DNA of 29,859 nucleotides. Source: Porphyromonadaceae bacterium. Its GTDB lineage: Bacteria > Bacteroidota > Bacteroidia > Bacteroidales > Dysgonomonadaceae. The notes beneath the pieces are model-generated. The model searched no databases, was not told the DNA's origin, and worked only from the letters and a program-made list of their open reading frames with translations. A program made the position numbers and the translations under genes. Shown here in pieces: positions 16,665 to 24,609 of the stretch. The DNA is taken from positions 1-29,859 of the forward strand of contig JALHIE010000023.1 of assembly GCA_022840285.1 (NCBI GenBank). The letters are read 5' to 3'. The first letter of the stretch is position 1; each line of letters opens with the position of its first letter.

Positions 16665-18212
16665 TTAATAAGTGTGTTTTCCGGGATCTTTGGATGAATA
16701 AACGATTAGGTCTCTTACCGTAATATGATAATCAGCAGGGATTCTTTTGGGCGTAAGTTGAATGAAGTGTTTCCCTTCCGGGAGATCGTATTTCCATGCA
16801 ATATCGTGTTTGCGAATAAGAGATGAGGTGGGCATTTTTATGGTTTCTACAAGGTTGTTGTCTATGTAAAGGTCTGCCTCCAATACTTCATCGCTTTGAT
16901 TGTTTTGAACGGCTGCGTAGCCGGAGAGGACAAAACCACACCCGTCTATCTCGTAAGAAAACTCTTTCGATTGTCCGGTCAGCCTGTTGTTTACGCTTCT
17001 TCTCTCCGTGGGATAAATTCCTTCAAAACCAACTTCTAAAGGAACTGTTCGTGGCGTTTGGTATTTTATGACGTATGAATCACTTTTTTCGCTTCCTCCC
17101 TTTCTTTTTATCATCTCCACGGCATGACGGTACCCTATTTCGTAAACTCTATTCAGGGACATTTCCGTATATTTAAAATTCATGCTTTCCACTTTTTCAA
17201 TGCCCTGCTTCCAATAACCGGGAATGTTGCTGTAGCCAATCATCGTCCCCAAAATTCCGGCAGCATTTGCCGGGTTACAATCCGAATCGTATCCGCATCG
17301 GGTGCTTATATCAATGGTTGCGCCATACTCGCCTTTACCATAGAGCAATCCGATTACAATATATGCAGCATTGATTTTGGCATCGATATTGAAAGGTACA
17401 AATACACCGTCGGGGCAGCCCTTGTCGTGCGTCCAATTCTTCTGGGCCTCAAACCATGCCGCCTTCCAATCGTCTGGATTACGTTTATAACATTCGATTA
17501 CACCTGCAATACATTGATAAAAATCGCTCTCTACCGGAATGGTTTTCAACGCTTCTTTCACAATAAACTCTATGTCGTTGTACACAAAAGCCAAGGAGTA
17601 CATGGATGCAACAAATATCCCCCCATAAATCCCGTCGCCATAATTCATAATATGTCCTATCTTTTCAGCAATTTCGGTTGCCGAATTAACCATTCCTGGC
17701 GACATCAATCCGGCAAAGTCGGCTTCAATCTGGAAATCGATGTCATCAGCATGCGGGTTATTTTTCCAATGTCCAGAAGCAGGAGGCATTGTTCCGTTCA
17801 GTATGTTATAGCGAGCAGCCTGATTGGCGTGCCACAAAGGATATTCGGCGTGCGCGAAAGCTAAAGCGTGCAAAGAATCAGGTGCATCAAACCCGTACTT
17901 TTCAAAAACATCCACAAAAGTCAGGTCCATATATACATCGTCGTACAGGCCAGGAGAATTTTCGTAATACCACAACATGCGTTCGTCATCCCAATGAATA
18001 GGAACATAATCGTCAATCATGGTGCCGTTCCATCGGAACTCAGTAGGACCGCCGTAAGTGCATCCAATCACTTGTCCGGCCCAACCCCCTTTAACCTTAT
18101 CCGAAAGTTCTGCTTTGCTAATGGAAATTTCATCTAATGCCGGCTTATTCGTGTTACAGGAGAACAAAACAATTATTGGACACCAAATGATGACTTTTAA
18201 AATTTTTTTCAT
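16665..18212 (-). CDS. ADP-ribosylglycohydrolase family lipoprotein
   Basis: A 515-residue protein with a lipoprotein signal (lipobox LFSC, Cys19), so it acts outside the cytoplasm. The central domain is of the ADP-ribosylglycohydrolase (DraG/ARH) fold: YDDVYMDLTF holds Asp91, Asp92 and Asp96, the first metal-binding motif, and the later TRCGYDSDCNPANAAGILG holds the second, where ARH proteins have GDTD followed by small residues. The C-terminal 120 residues look like a beta-sandwich, perhaps carbohydrate binding. Exported members are frequent in Bacteroidota, and their substrates are poorly known; cleavage of an N- or O-ribosyl bond is the family chemistry. Coupling to a ribokinase fits release of ribose or ADP-ribose. 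The gene is divergent from a LacI-type regulator. Confidence 0.82.
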   Translation of the reverse strand: MKKILKVIIWCPIIVLFSCNTNKPALDEISISKAELSDKVKGGWAGQVIGCTYGGPTEFRWNGTMIDDYVPIHWDDERMLWYYENSPGLYDDVYMDLTFVDVFEKYGFDAPDSLHALAFAHAEYPLWHANQAARYNILNGTMPPASGHWKNNPHADDIDFQIEADFAGLMSPGMVNSATEIAEKIGHIMNYGDGIYGGIFVASMYSLAFVYNDIEFIVKEALKTIPVESDFYQCIAGVIECYKRNPDDWKAAWFEAQKNWTHDKGCPDGVFVPFNIDAKINAAYIVIGLLYGKGEYGATIDISTRCGYDSDCNPANAAGILGTMIGYSNIPGYWKQGIEKVESMNFKYTEMSLNRVYEIGYRHAVEMIKRKGGSEKSDSYVIKYQTPRTVPLEVGFEGIYPTERRSVNNRLTGQSKEFSYEIDGCGFVLSGYAAVQNNQSDEVLEADLYIDNNLVETIKMPTSSLIRKHDIAWKYDLPEGKHFIQLTPKRIPADYHITVRDLIVYSSKDPGKHTY

Positions 18213-18319
18213 ATTTTATTCGCCGTTTTTAGTATGACATTTTTAATAAAAAGGTTTACCTGAGGAAATCCATATTTTTTGTTGGTCAGGCTTTAACAAA
18301 AATGAATGCATTACTGATG

Positions 18320-18327
18320 CAAATATA
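18320..18327 (-). promoter_or_regulatory. Promoter -7 box for the ADP-ribosylglycohydrolase/ribokinase pair
   Basis: On the minus strand 18327-18320 reads TATATTTG, a match to TAnnTTTG, about 108 bases upstream of the start at 18212. The palindrome at 18348-18355 falls at its -33 position. Confidence 0.4.
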
Positions 18328-18347
18328 GGGATAATATCTGTTAACGA

Positions 18348-18355
18348 AAACGTTT
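18348..18355. promoter_or_regulatory. Putative LacI-family operator
   Basis: The palindrome AAACGTTT, in the context CGAAAACGTTTG, has the central CG and A/T arms typical of LacI-family operators. It lies in the divergent region between the ADP-ribosylglycohydrolase gene and the LacI-type regulator, at about -33 of the leftward promoter box, where binding would block polymerase. Confidence 0.5.
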
Positions 18356-18411
18356 GTCCCGTTAAGCGAAGTTAATTTCTCTTTTTTCTGTATTCCGTAC
18401 CGAAAAGTCTT

Positions 18412-18419
18412 TAAATTTG
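18412..18419 (+). promoter_or_regulatory. Promoter -7 box of the LacI-type regulator
   Basis: TAAATTTG matches TAnnTTTG and lies 18 bases before the ATG at 18438. No convincing -33 TTTG is seen. Confidence 0.4.
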
Positions 18420-18437
18420 TTTGTTAATTGATAGCAT

Positions 18438-19358
18438 ATGCAGCATAAGACCAATATCGTTGATATCGCCAAAATATCCGGTTTTTCCATTACTACTGTA
18501 TCCCGGGTCTTAAACGGAAAAGCGGACCGTTACCGGATAAGTAAAAAAACCCAGGAAAAAATCAAGGCTGTAGCCAACGAGATGGATTATGTACCTAACG
18601 CATTTGCAAGAAACTTACGAACAGGATATAGTAAAACGATTGCGCTAATCGTCCCTTCCTTAAAGAACCCTTTCTTTGCAGAGATGGCAAGCTTTATAAA
18701 CTTGGAAGCCCGGAAGTACGATTACATAACTCTTATTGGAGACAGTGACGATGATGCTAATATTGAAAAGGAAGAGATTATACAATTAACATCCCGGAAT
18801 ATTGACGGGATGATCATCGTGCCATGTGGAAGTGAATGGGATCATTTACTGAAAAAACAAAGTGAAGGGCTTCCTATAGTCTGTGTTGACAGGTATTTTG
18901 AGGAGCTGGACCTATCGTTTGTTTCTTCTAACAACTACGACGGTGCTTACGAGGCTTCCAGGTACTTGATTGAACAAGGACACCGTAAGATTGCTTGTAT
19001 ACAGGGAGTTAGATATTCTACACCCAATATACAGCGTGTCAAAGGGTTTGAAGATGCCATGGCCGACTTTGGAATAACTTCTTATGCCGTGACGGGTGAT
19101 TCGTTTAGTGAGCAAAACGGATACCTGGAAACAAAATTGTTGCTTCAGCAAGCAAAGCGGCCCACTGCCATATTTGCTTTCAGCAATACGATTGCCATGG
19201 GGTGCTTGAAGGCACTGAAAGAAGAAAAAGTGAAAATACCCGAAAACATCTCGCTAATCACTTTCGATGATAATCCGTACCTTAATTATATTGAACCACC
19301 GCTTACCTGTATATCCCAACCCGTTGAAGATATTTGTAAAATAGCTGTTAAAAACTAA
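18438..19358 (+). CDS. LacI family transcriptional regulator, C-terminus damaged
   Basis: A 306-residue LacI/GalR-type regulator. Residues 5-26 (NIVDIAKISGFSITTVSRVLNG) are the helix-turn-helix and hinge start, and the rest is a periplasmic-binding-protein-like sensor, with IALIVPSLKNPFFAEM and ISLITFDDNPYLNYIEPPLT. The family usually runs to 330-340 residues. Here it ends at QPVEDICKIAVKN, but in the next frame 19348-19383 reads LKTKLKVKESVK, the usual end of such proteins. A short stretch between these, about 15 codons, seems to have been deleted with loss of frame. The missing strand and helix belong to the sensor domain, so DNA binding may survive while induction is changed. It probably controls the divergent ADP-ribosylglycohydrolase/ribokinase pair through the operator at 18348. 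Confidence 0.82.
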   Translation: MQHKTNIVDIAKISGFSITTVSRVLNGKADRYRISKKTQEKIKAVANEMDYVPNAFARNLRTGYSKTIALIVPSLKNPFFAEMASFINLEARKYDYITLIGDSDDDANIEKEEIIQLTSRNIDGMIIVPCGSEWDHLLKKQSEGLPIVCVDRYFEELDLSFVSSNNYDGAYEASRYLIEQGHRKIACIQGVRYSTPNIQRVKGFEDAMADFGITSYAVTGDSFSEQNGYLETKLLLQQAKRPTAIFAFSNTIAMGCLKALKEEKVKIPENISLITFDDNPYLNYIEPPLTCISQPVEDICKIAVKN

Positions 19359-19453
19359 GTTAAAAGTTAAAGAATCTGTAAAGACCATCCCGTTTCTCTC
19401 TTAGAAAAAGTATTCATTGCAAGTCAGACCCGGCAAAAATCCGCATTTTTTAC

Positions 19454-19461
19454 TATTTTTG
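19454..19461 (+). promoter_or_regulatory. Promoter -7 box of ddh
   Basis: TATTTTTG matches TAnnTTTG and lies 20 bases before the chosen ATG at 19482. A facing box on the other strand, CAAAATTA at 19467-19474, would start leftward transcription towards the regulator's 3' end; that one may be chance. Confidence 0.5.
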
Positions 19462-19481
19462 TGCATCAAAATTATAAGAAA

Positions 19482-20378
19482 ATGGAAAAAATCAGAGCTG
19501 CCGTTATCGGTTACGGCAATATTGGGAAATACGTAATGGAATCGTTGATCGATGCCCCGGATTTTGAAATTACGGGAATTGTGCGCCGCGATGCAACGAA
19601 TGTGCCTGCCGAGCTGAAAGGATTTGAAGTCGTAAACTCGATATCGCAATTGAAAAATACGGATGTTGCACTACTCTGTACCCCTACGCGAAGCGTTGAA
19701 AAATTTGCCAGGGAGTGCCTTACACGCGGAATCAATACGGTGGATAGTTACGACATTCACGGAGGTATTGTAGATTTACGCCATTTGTTAAATGAGGTTG
19801 CGAAGCAACACAATGCCGTTTCTATCGTTTCCGCCGGATGGGATCCGGGAAGCGATTCCGTTATCCGCACGTTGATGGAGGCCATGGCGCCCAAGGGGAT
19901 AACCTACACCAATTTTGGCCCGGGAATGAGCATGGGACATACGGTAGCTGTAAAAGCGATTGAGGGTGTTAAAGCAGCACTTTCAATGACTATCCCAACC
20001 GGAACGGGAGTTCATCGCCGGATGGTTTACATCGAGCTGAATGACGGTTATGATTTTGACCGGGTAGCTAAAGCCATCCAGTCGGATGATTACTTCTCAC
20101 ACGATGAAACCCGCGTTTTCCGGGTGGAGGACGTGGAAGCATTAAAAGATATGGGGCACGGCGTGTTGATGGAACGCAAAGGGGTTTCGGGAAATACACA
20201 GAATCAGCTTTTCAGGTTCGATATGCGGATCAATAATCCTGCGTTGACCGCCCAGGTGATGGTCGGGTGTGCAAGAGCTGCTGTTAGACAAAATCCCGGG
20301 GCTTATACGCTGATAGAAATTCCCGTTGTCGATCTCCTGCCGGGTAGTAGGGAGAAATGGATTAAGAAATTGGTTTAA
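19482..20378 (+). CDS. ddh: meso-diaminopimelate dehydrogenase
   Basis: A 298-residue NADP-dependent enzyme that makes meso-diaminopimelate from tetrahydrodipicolinate in one step, for lysine and peptidoglycan. The frame is open from a GTG at 19461, but that codon lies inside the promoter box, so the ATG at 19482 (MEKIRAAVIGYGNIGKY) is the better start. The N-terminal Rossmann motif GYGNIG, the middle GWDPGSDSVIRTLMEAM and NFGPGMSMGHTVAVKAI are characteristic of Ddh. Length is normal for the family. It is followed 31 bases later by lgt, which has its own promoter box, so the two may be separately transcribed. Confidence 0.92.
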   Translation: MEKIRAAVIGYGNIGKYVMESLIDAPDFEITGIVRRDATNVPAELKGFEVVNSISQLKNTDVALLCTPTRSVEKFARECLTRGINTVDSYDIHGGIVDLRHLLNEVAKQHNAVSIVSAGWDPGSDSVIRTLMEAMAPKGITYTNFGPGMSMGHTVAVKAIEGVKAALSMTIPTGTGVHRRMVYIELNDGYDFDRVAKAIQSDDYFSHDETRVFRVEDVEALKDMGHGVLMERKGVSGNTQNQLFRFDMRINNPALTAQVMVGCARAAVRQNPGAYTLIEIPVVDLLPGSREKWIKKLV

Positions 20379-20384
20379 TTTTCC

Positions 20385-20392
20385 TATCTTTG
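20385..20392 (+). promoter_or_regulatory. Promoter -7 box of lgt
   Basis: TATCTTTG matches TAnnTTTG exactly and lies 17 bases before the ATG at 20410, immediately after the ddh stop. No TTTG is present at -33. Confidence 0.5.
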
Positions 20393-20409
20393 TTCCAAAT
20401 TCAACACAT

Positions 20410-21330
20410 ATGAACACACTATTATCCGTAACTTGGAATGTTGATCCCGCCATTTTTACTCTTTTGGGCCGTGAAATCCGTTGGTACGGTTTGCTTTGGG
20501 TTATAGGGCTTGTCGTGGCCGTGTACATTGTACAGGTGGCCGTGTACATTGTACAGAGAATCTACAAGAGCGAAGAACTTCCCGAGAAGTGGTTCGATTC
20601 CCTTTTTGTCTATATGATGCTTGGGATCATTCTCGGTGCCCGGTTGGGACACTGTCTGTTTTACGAACCGGAATATTACCTGGCAAACCCCGTGGAGATG
20701 CTGAAAATCTGGGAAGGAGGATTGGCAAGCCACGGAGGGGTCATCGGAATTATGATTGCCGTCTGGCTGTATTCAAAAAGAGTCACCAAAAAGAGCATGC
20801 TTTGGACTTTCGACCGGGTAATGGTTCCCACAGGGTTTACCGCTGCGATGATTCGTTTTGGTAACCTGATGAACCACGAAATTTACGGCGGCCCCACCGA
20901 TTTGCCCTGGGGATTTCGTTTCATCGATAATGTCGGATTATGGATGCGGGGCGCAGAACCGATCTATACAGAACCTTCTCATCCCACACAAATTTATGAA
21001 GCTCTGATATACCTTATCGTCTTCGGAATCACCATGTACATGTACTGGAAAACGAACGCCAAAGACCGACAAGGATTGATTCTTGGTGTAGGTATTGCAT
21101 TGATTTTCATAGCCAGGTTTTTTATTGAATTTGTTAAAAACGTACAGGTGGATTCCGAAATTGCCATGCGTGAAAATACCGGATTGATCCTCGGACAATG
21201 GCTTAGCATCCCGTTTATTATCTGGGGATTGTGGCTTATTTGGCGCGCAATGAAAAGAAAAGCTGAACCCACTATACAGAAAGAGAAGGTCAACGCAGAT
21301 TACAGCCAAAACGTTAAACCGAAGAAATAG
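20410..21330 (+). CDS. lgt: Prolipoprotein diacylglyceryl transferase
   Basis: A 306-residue membrane enzyme that transfers diacylglycerol from phosphatidylglycerol to the lipobox cysteine of prolipoproteins. The frame is open from 20326, but the ATG at 20410 follows a promoter box and gives the usual N-terminus. Hallmarks are REIRWYGLLWVIGL (first helix region), the invariant LASHGGVIGI and the signature MIRFGNLMNHEIYGG with the conserved Arg, Asn and Glu. Oddly, VAVYIVQ occurs twice in a row at residues 36-42 and 43-49, from a 21-bp exact tandem duplication (20515-20556) inside the first or second hydrophobic segment. The enzyme is essential in most Gram-negatives, and this window encodes lipoproteins, so the longer helix must be tolerated if the sequence is right. 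The flavo-diiron gene starts 16 bases downstream. Confidence 0.93.
   Translation: MNTLLSVTWNVDPAIFTLLGREIRWYGLLWVIGLVVAVYIVQVAVYIVQRIYKSEELPEKWFDSLFVYMMLGIILGARLGHCLFYEPEYYLANPVEMLKIWEGGLASHGGVIGIMIAVWLYSKRVTKKSMLWTFDRVMVPTGFTAAMIRFGNLMNHEIYGGPTDLPWGFRFIDNVGLWMRGAEPIYTEPSHPTQIYEALIYLIVFGITMYMYWKTNAKDRQGLILGVGIALIFIARFFIEFVKNVQVDSEIAMRENTGLILGQWLSIPFIIWGLWLIWRAMKRKAEPTIQKEKVNADYSQNVKPKK
20515..20556 (+). repeat. Exact 21-bp tandem duplication inside lgt
   Basis: Bases 20515-20535 and 20536-20556 are identical, each encoding VAVYIVQ in frame. Each unit contains the palindromic core TGTACATTGTACA, which could favour slippage. The result is seven extra residues in a membrane segment. Confidence 0.9.
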
Positions 21331-21346
21331 AGTAGAGAGCTGAATT

Positions 21347-22579
21347 ATGTACAAGCCATTTGAAATCAAGGAGAATCTGTTTTACGTAGGAGTAAACGAT
21401 CGGACAAAGCATCTTTTCGAAAATCTCTGGCCCTTACCAAAGGGAGTATCTTATAATTCGTACATCATTAACGACGAAAAAATCGCATTGATCGACACCG
21501 TAGATATCTGCTATGCAGATGTTTTTTTCAATAAGATTCACTCCGTTTTAGGGAATAAGCAAATCGATTATCTTATTGTGAACCATATGGAGCCCGATCA
21601 TTCCGGTTCCGTGGAACTGCTGAAAACCCGCTATCCCCATATAAAAATAGTGGGGAACAGTCGTACTGCGGAAATGCTGAAAGGGTATTACGGTATTACT
21701 GACAATGTAGTTATCATAGAGGATAAAGAAGAACTGGACCTCGGAAAAAACAGGCTTCAGTTTTACCTGACTCCCATGGTCCATTGGCCGGAGACAATGA
21801 TGACTTACGTAAAAGGGTCAAAAACATTGTTCTCTGCAGATGCTTTCGGTACGTTTGGTACGCTGGACGGAGGGGTAACGGATATACAACTCAATCCGGA
21901 GCGATACTGGGATGAAATGATCCGGTATTATTCCAACATCGTAGGGAAATTCGGTTCTCCTGTGCAGGCAGCTCTGAAAAAACTGAGTGGGATGGGAATC
22001 GAAACAATTTGTTCTACTCACGGCCCCGTATGGACACAACCTGATACCATTGGAAAAGTGGTATCGCTTTACGACCGGTTAAGCCGGTACGAGTCTGAAA
22101 ACGGATTGGTCATTGCATACGGAAGCATGTACGGAAATACGGAACAATTGGCAGAAATCATAGCCGCAGCGGCAGCCGAAAACGGGGCCAGGAACATTAT
22201 TATGCACAATCTTTCCAAGAGCCACGAGTCGGAAGTGTTGAGGGACATCTTTAAATACCGAGGACTCATAATCGGCTCACCCACATACAACAATAAGCTT
22301 TACCCGGCAGTGGAAAGCCTGTTGTCGGCTTTACAAAACCGGAACGTGAAAAATAAATTTTTCAGTTTCTTCAGCGGACATACCTGGGCAGATGGAGCTA
22401 AAAGAGAATTGAAAGCATTTGCTGAAGCCATGGAGTTTGAAACGATTTGTGAGCCGGTGGAAATGAAACAGTCGGTGAACAGAAGCGTGATGGAAAACGC
22501 ATATGCATTAGGTAAAGCAATGGCTGAGAAACTCCATTCAGGCGATGCCGTCATACCGCACAAAACTACCTGTCATTGA
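21347..22579 (+). CDS. Flavo-diiron protein (A-type flavoprotein)
   Basis: A 410-residue class A flavo-diiron protein, an O2 and/or NO reductase that protects anaerobes. The N-terminal MBL-like domain (about 1-250) has the diiron ligands: His80, Glu82, Asp84 and His85 in NHMEPDHSGS, then HWPETM, SADAFG and STHGPVW. Residues about 257-400 are a flavodoxin domain with FMN loop AYGSMYGNTEQLAE. No rubredoxin or reductase domain is attached, so electrons come from a separate partner. It lies 16 bases after lgt and 35 bases before nagB, probably in one transcript. It fits an anaerobic or microaerophilic host. Confidence 0.93.
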   Translation: MYKPFEIKENLFYVGVNDRTKHLFENLWPLPKGVSYNSYIINDEKIALIDTVDICYADVFFNKIHSVLGNKQIDYLIVNHMEPDHSGSVELLKTRYPHIKIVGNSRTAEMLKGYYGITDNVVIIEDKEELDLGKNRLQFYLTPMVHWPETMMTYVKGSKTLFSADAFGTFGTLDGGVTDIQLNPERYWDEMIRYYSNIVGKFGSPVQAALKKLSGMGIETICSTHGPVWTQPDTIGKVVSLYDRLSRYESENGLVIAYGSMYGNTEQLAEIIAAAAAENGARNIIMHNLSKSHESEVLRDIFKYRGLIIGSPTYNNKLYPAVESLLSALQNRNVKNKFFSFFSGHTWADGAKRELKAFAEAMEFETICEPVEMKQSVNRSVMENAYALGKAMAEKLHSGDAVIPHKTTCH

Positions 22580-22614
22580 CAATTAACAATGCTAATTTCT
22601 AATTTTTAAAAAAT

Positions 22615-23424
22615 ATGCGACTAATTATTCAACCCGATGCCAATCAAATGGCACAGTGGGCAGCGAACTACATCGCTGCAAAAATCAACAAGGCGAATCC
22701 AACTTCGGAAAAACCCTTTGTATTGGGACTTCCTACCGGTTCTTCACCGCTTCTGACGTACAAAGCGTTGATTAAGCTGTATGAATCTGGCGTGGTGTCG
22801 TTTGAGAATGTGATAACTTTCAATATGGATGAATACATCGGTTTACCCAAAGAACATCCGCAGAGCTACTACACGTTTATGTGGCAAAACTTTTTCAACC
22901 ATATCGATATCAAGAAGAAAAATGTGCACATCCTCAACGGTATGGCGGAAGATCCGGAAGCCGAATGCAGGGCGTACGAAGAGGCTATAAAAGAGGCCGG
23001 TGGAGTAGACTTGTTCCTTGGGGGAATAGGCCCGGACGGACACATCGCCTTTAATGAGCCAGGGTCGTCACTTTCCTCACGTACACGAATCAAAACGCTC
23101 ACAACCGATACCGTTATTGCCAATTCGCGTTTTTTCGATAACGATGTGAACAAGGTGCCTAAAACAGCTCTTACAGTAGGAGTGGGGACGGTTCTCGATG
23201 CTAAAGAGGTGTTGATCCTAGTGAACGGCCATCACAAAGCGCGTGCACTATATCACGCCGTTGAGGGCCCCATCAACCAAATGTGGACAATCAGTGCGCT
23301 GCAGTTGCACCAGAAAGGAATTATCGTCTGCGATTACGATGCTTGTGCCGAACTGAGAGTAGGTACGTATAAATATTTTCTGGATATCGAACACGACAAT
23401 TTAGATCCCGAATCATTGTTATAA
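22615..23424 (+). CDS. nagB: Glucosamine-6-phosphate deaminase
   Basis: A 269-residue enzyme that converts glucosamine 6-phosphate to fructose 6-phosphate and ammonia in amino-sugar catabolism. Residues match E. coli NagB numbering: GLPTGSSPLLTY at 38-49 binds phosphate, Asp72 lies in FNMDEYIGL, and Asp141, His143 and Glu148 lie in GGIGPDGHIAFNEP. Length is normal. It starts 35 bases after the flavo-diiron gene and ends 11 bases before the alkaline phosphatase gene, so a shared transcript is likely although the functions are not closely linked. Confidence 0.95.
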   Translation: MRLIIQPDANQMAQWAANYIAAKINKANPTSEKPFVLGLPTGSSPLLTYKALIKLYESGVVSFENVITFNMDEYIGLPKEHPQSYYTFMWQNFFNHIDIKKKNVHILNGMAEDPEAECRAYEEAIKEAGGVDLFLGGIGPDGHIAFNEPGSSLSSRTRIKTLTTDTVIANSRFFDNDVNKVPKTALTVGVGTVLDAKEVLILVNGHHKARALYHAVEGPINQMWTISALQLHQKGIIVCDYDACAELRVGTYKYFLDIEHDNLDPESLL

Positions 23425-23435
23425 TAAAGCAGATT

Positions 23436-24584
23436 ATGAAACAACAACAGGTAACAATCGCATTTGTTGCGGGAGTGATGTTGCTTTGCAGCTTCAGCTC
23501 TTTTGCCCAGGAGAAAACCAAAGATTTTACGTTGTATCAGGGTGGGGAAGCGTATGCCGTAAAATCCTTCCCTTCGTCATTCGAAAGCAAAACGCCGAAG
23601 AACGTTATTCTTTTTATCGGAGACGGTATGGGAGTTTCCCAACTCTTTGCAGGGCTCACCGCAAACCGGGGAAATCTGTTTATCGTGAATTGTAAATATA
23701 TCGGGTTCTCAAAAACATCGTCGTCCGACCGGTACGTAACCGACTCGGCGGCAGGAGCCACTGCAATTTCCACGGGAACCAAAACCTACAATGGAGCTAT
23801 TGGTGTAGGGCCCGATAAGAACCCTATAAAAACAATTCTCGAAGAAGCATCGTTACAGGGAAAAGCAACCGGACTGGTATCCACCTCTTCCATTACCCAT
23901 GCAACACCGGCATCCTTTATAGCACATCAGCCAAGCAGAAGCCAGGAGGAAGATATTGCTGCCGACTTTCTCAAAACCGATATTGATGTCTTTATCGGTG
24001 GAGGGTATGATTTCTTCGCCAACAGGGCGGATGGGCGCAACCTGTTGCATGACCTTGTTCGCAAAGGCTATGCAGTAGAAAGGGAGTTAAGTGGAATTGA
24101 AAATTTCAAAGGGAAAAAATTGGCCGGTTTAACGGCACCGAAAGGGAATCCGCGCGTATCGGAACGCGGGAATATGCTCCCGGTTTCCACACAAACCGCC
24201 ATTCGTGTTCTGCAGCAAAATGAAAAAGGCTTTTTCCTGATGGTGGAGGGCTCATTTATCGATTCGGGCGGACACGGCAACAATACCGTTCAAGTGGTTG
24301 AAGAGGTGCTGGACTTTGACCAGGCTGTGGGTAAAGCGCTTGAATTTGCTGCCGGTAACGGGGAGACATTAGTGATCGTTACTGCCGACCACGAGACCGG
24401 AGGGATGGCCATTCTTGACGGATCCGTTGAAACGGGAATGGTAAAAGGAGGCTATGCAACGGGCGGACATACCGGCGTGATGGTTCCCATCTTCGCTTAT
24501 GGCCCGGGAGCATCGGAGTTTATCGGGATCATGGAAAATACCGATATTCATGCCAAAATCAAAAAACTTTTGCTGGGGGAATAA
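23436..24584 (+). CDS. Alkaline phosphatase, exported
   Basis: A 382-residue PhoA-type phosphomonoesterase with a signal peptide (hydrophobic 7-20, cleavage near SSFAQ), hence periplasmic. NVILFIGDGMG carries Asp63, a zinc/magnesium ligand. TDSAAGATAISTG carries the nucleophile Ser104. SSITHATPASFIAH and VEGSFIDSGGHGNN carry further metal ligands, and VTADHETGG the last Asp-His pair. At 382 residues it is the compact form, lacking the extra insertions of E. coli PhoA. It would supply phosphate from organic esters outside the inner membrane. It is the last gene of the rightward run and stops 25 bases before the convergent DUF4126 gene. Confidence 0.93.
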   Translation: MKQQQVTIAFVAGVMLLCSFSSFAQEKTKDFTLYQGGEAYAVKSFPSSFESKTPKNVILFIGDGMGVSQLFAGLTANRGNLFIVNCKYIGFSKTSSSDRYVTDSAAGATAISTGTKTYNGAIGVGPDKNPIKTILEEASLQGKATGLVSTSSITHATPASFIAHQPSRSQEEDIAADFLKTDIDVFIGGGYDFFANRADGRNLLHDLVRKGYAVERELSGIENFKGKKLAGLTAPKGNPRVSERGNMLPVSTQTAIRVLQQNEKGFFLMVEGSFIDSGGHGNNTVQVVEEVLDFDQAVGKALEFAAGNGETLVIVTADHETGGMAILDGSVETGMVKGGYATGGHTGVMVPIFAYGPGASEFIGIMENTDIHAKIKKLLLGE

Positions 24585-24609
24585 TGCAGGTGGACTAATT
24601 GTTCAGCGT

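Noticed and set aside
17124..17864. 246-codon open frame on the plus strand
   Set aside because: Antisense to the ADP-ribosylglycohydrolase-like gene, whose metal motifs span this region.
19467..19474. Leftward promoter box CAAAATTA upstream of ddh
   Set aside because: It would drive transcription only into the 3' end of the regulator; without a target gene or -33 element it may be chance in A/T-rich leader sequence.
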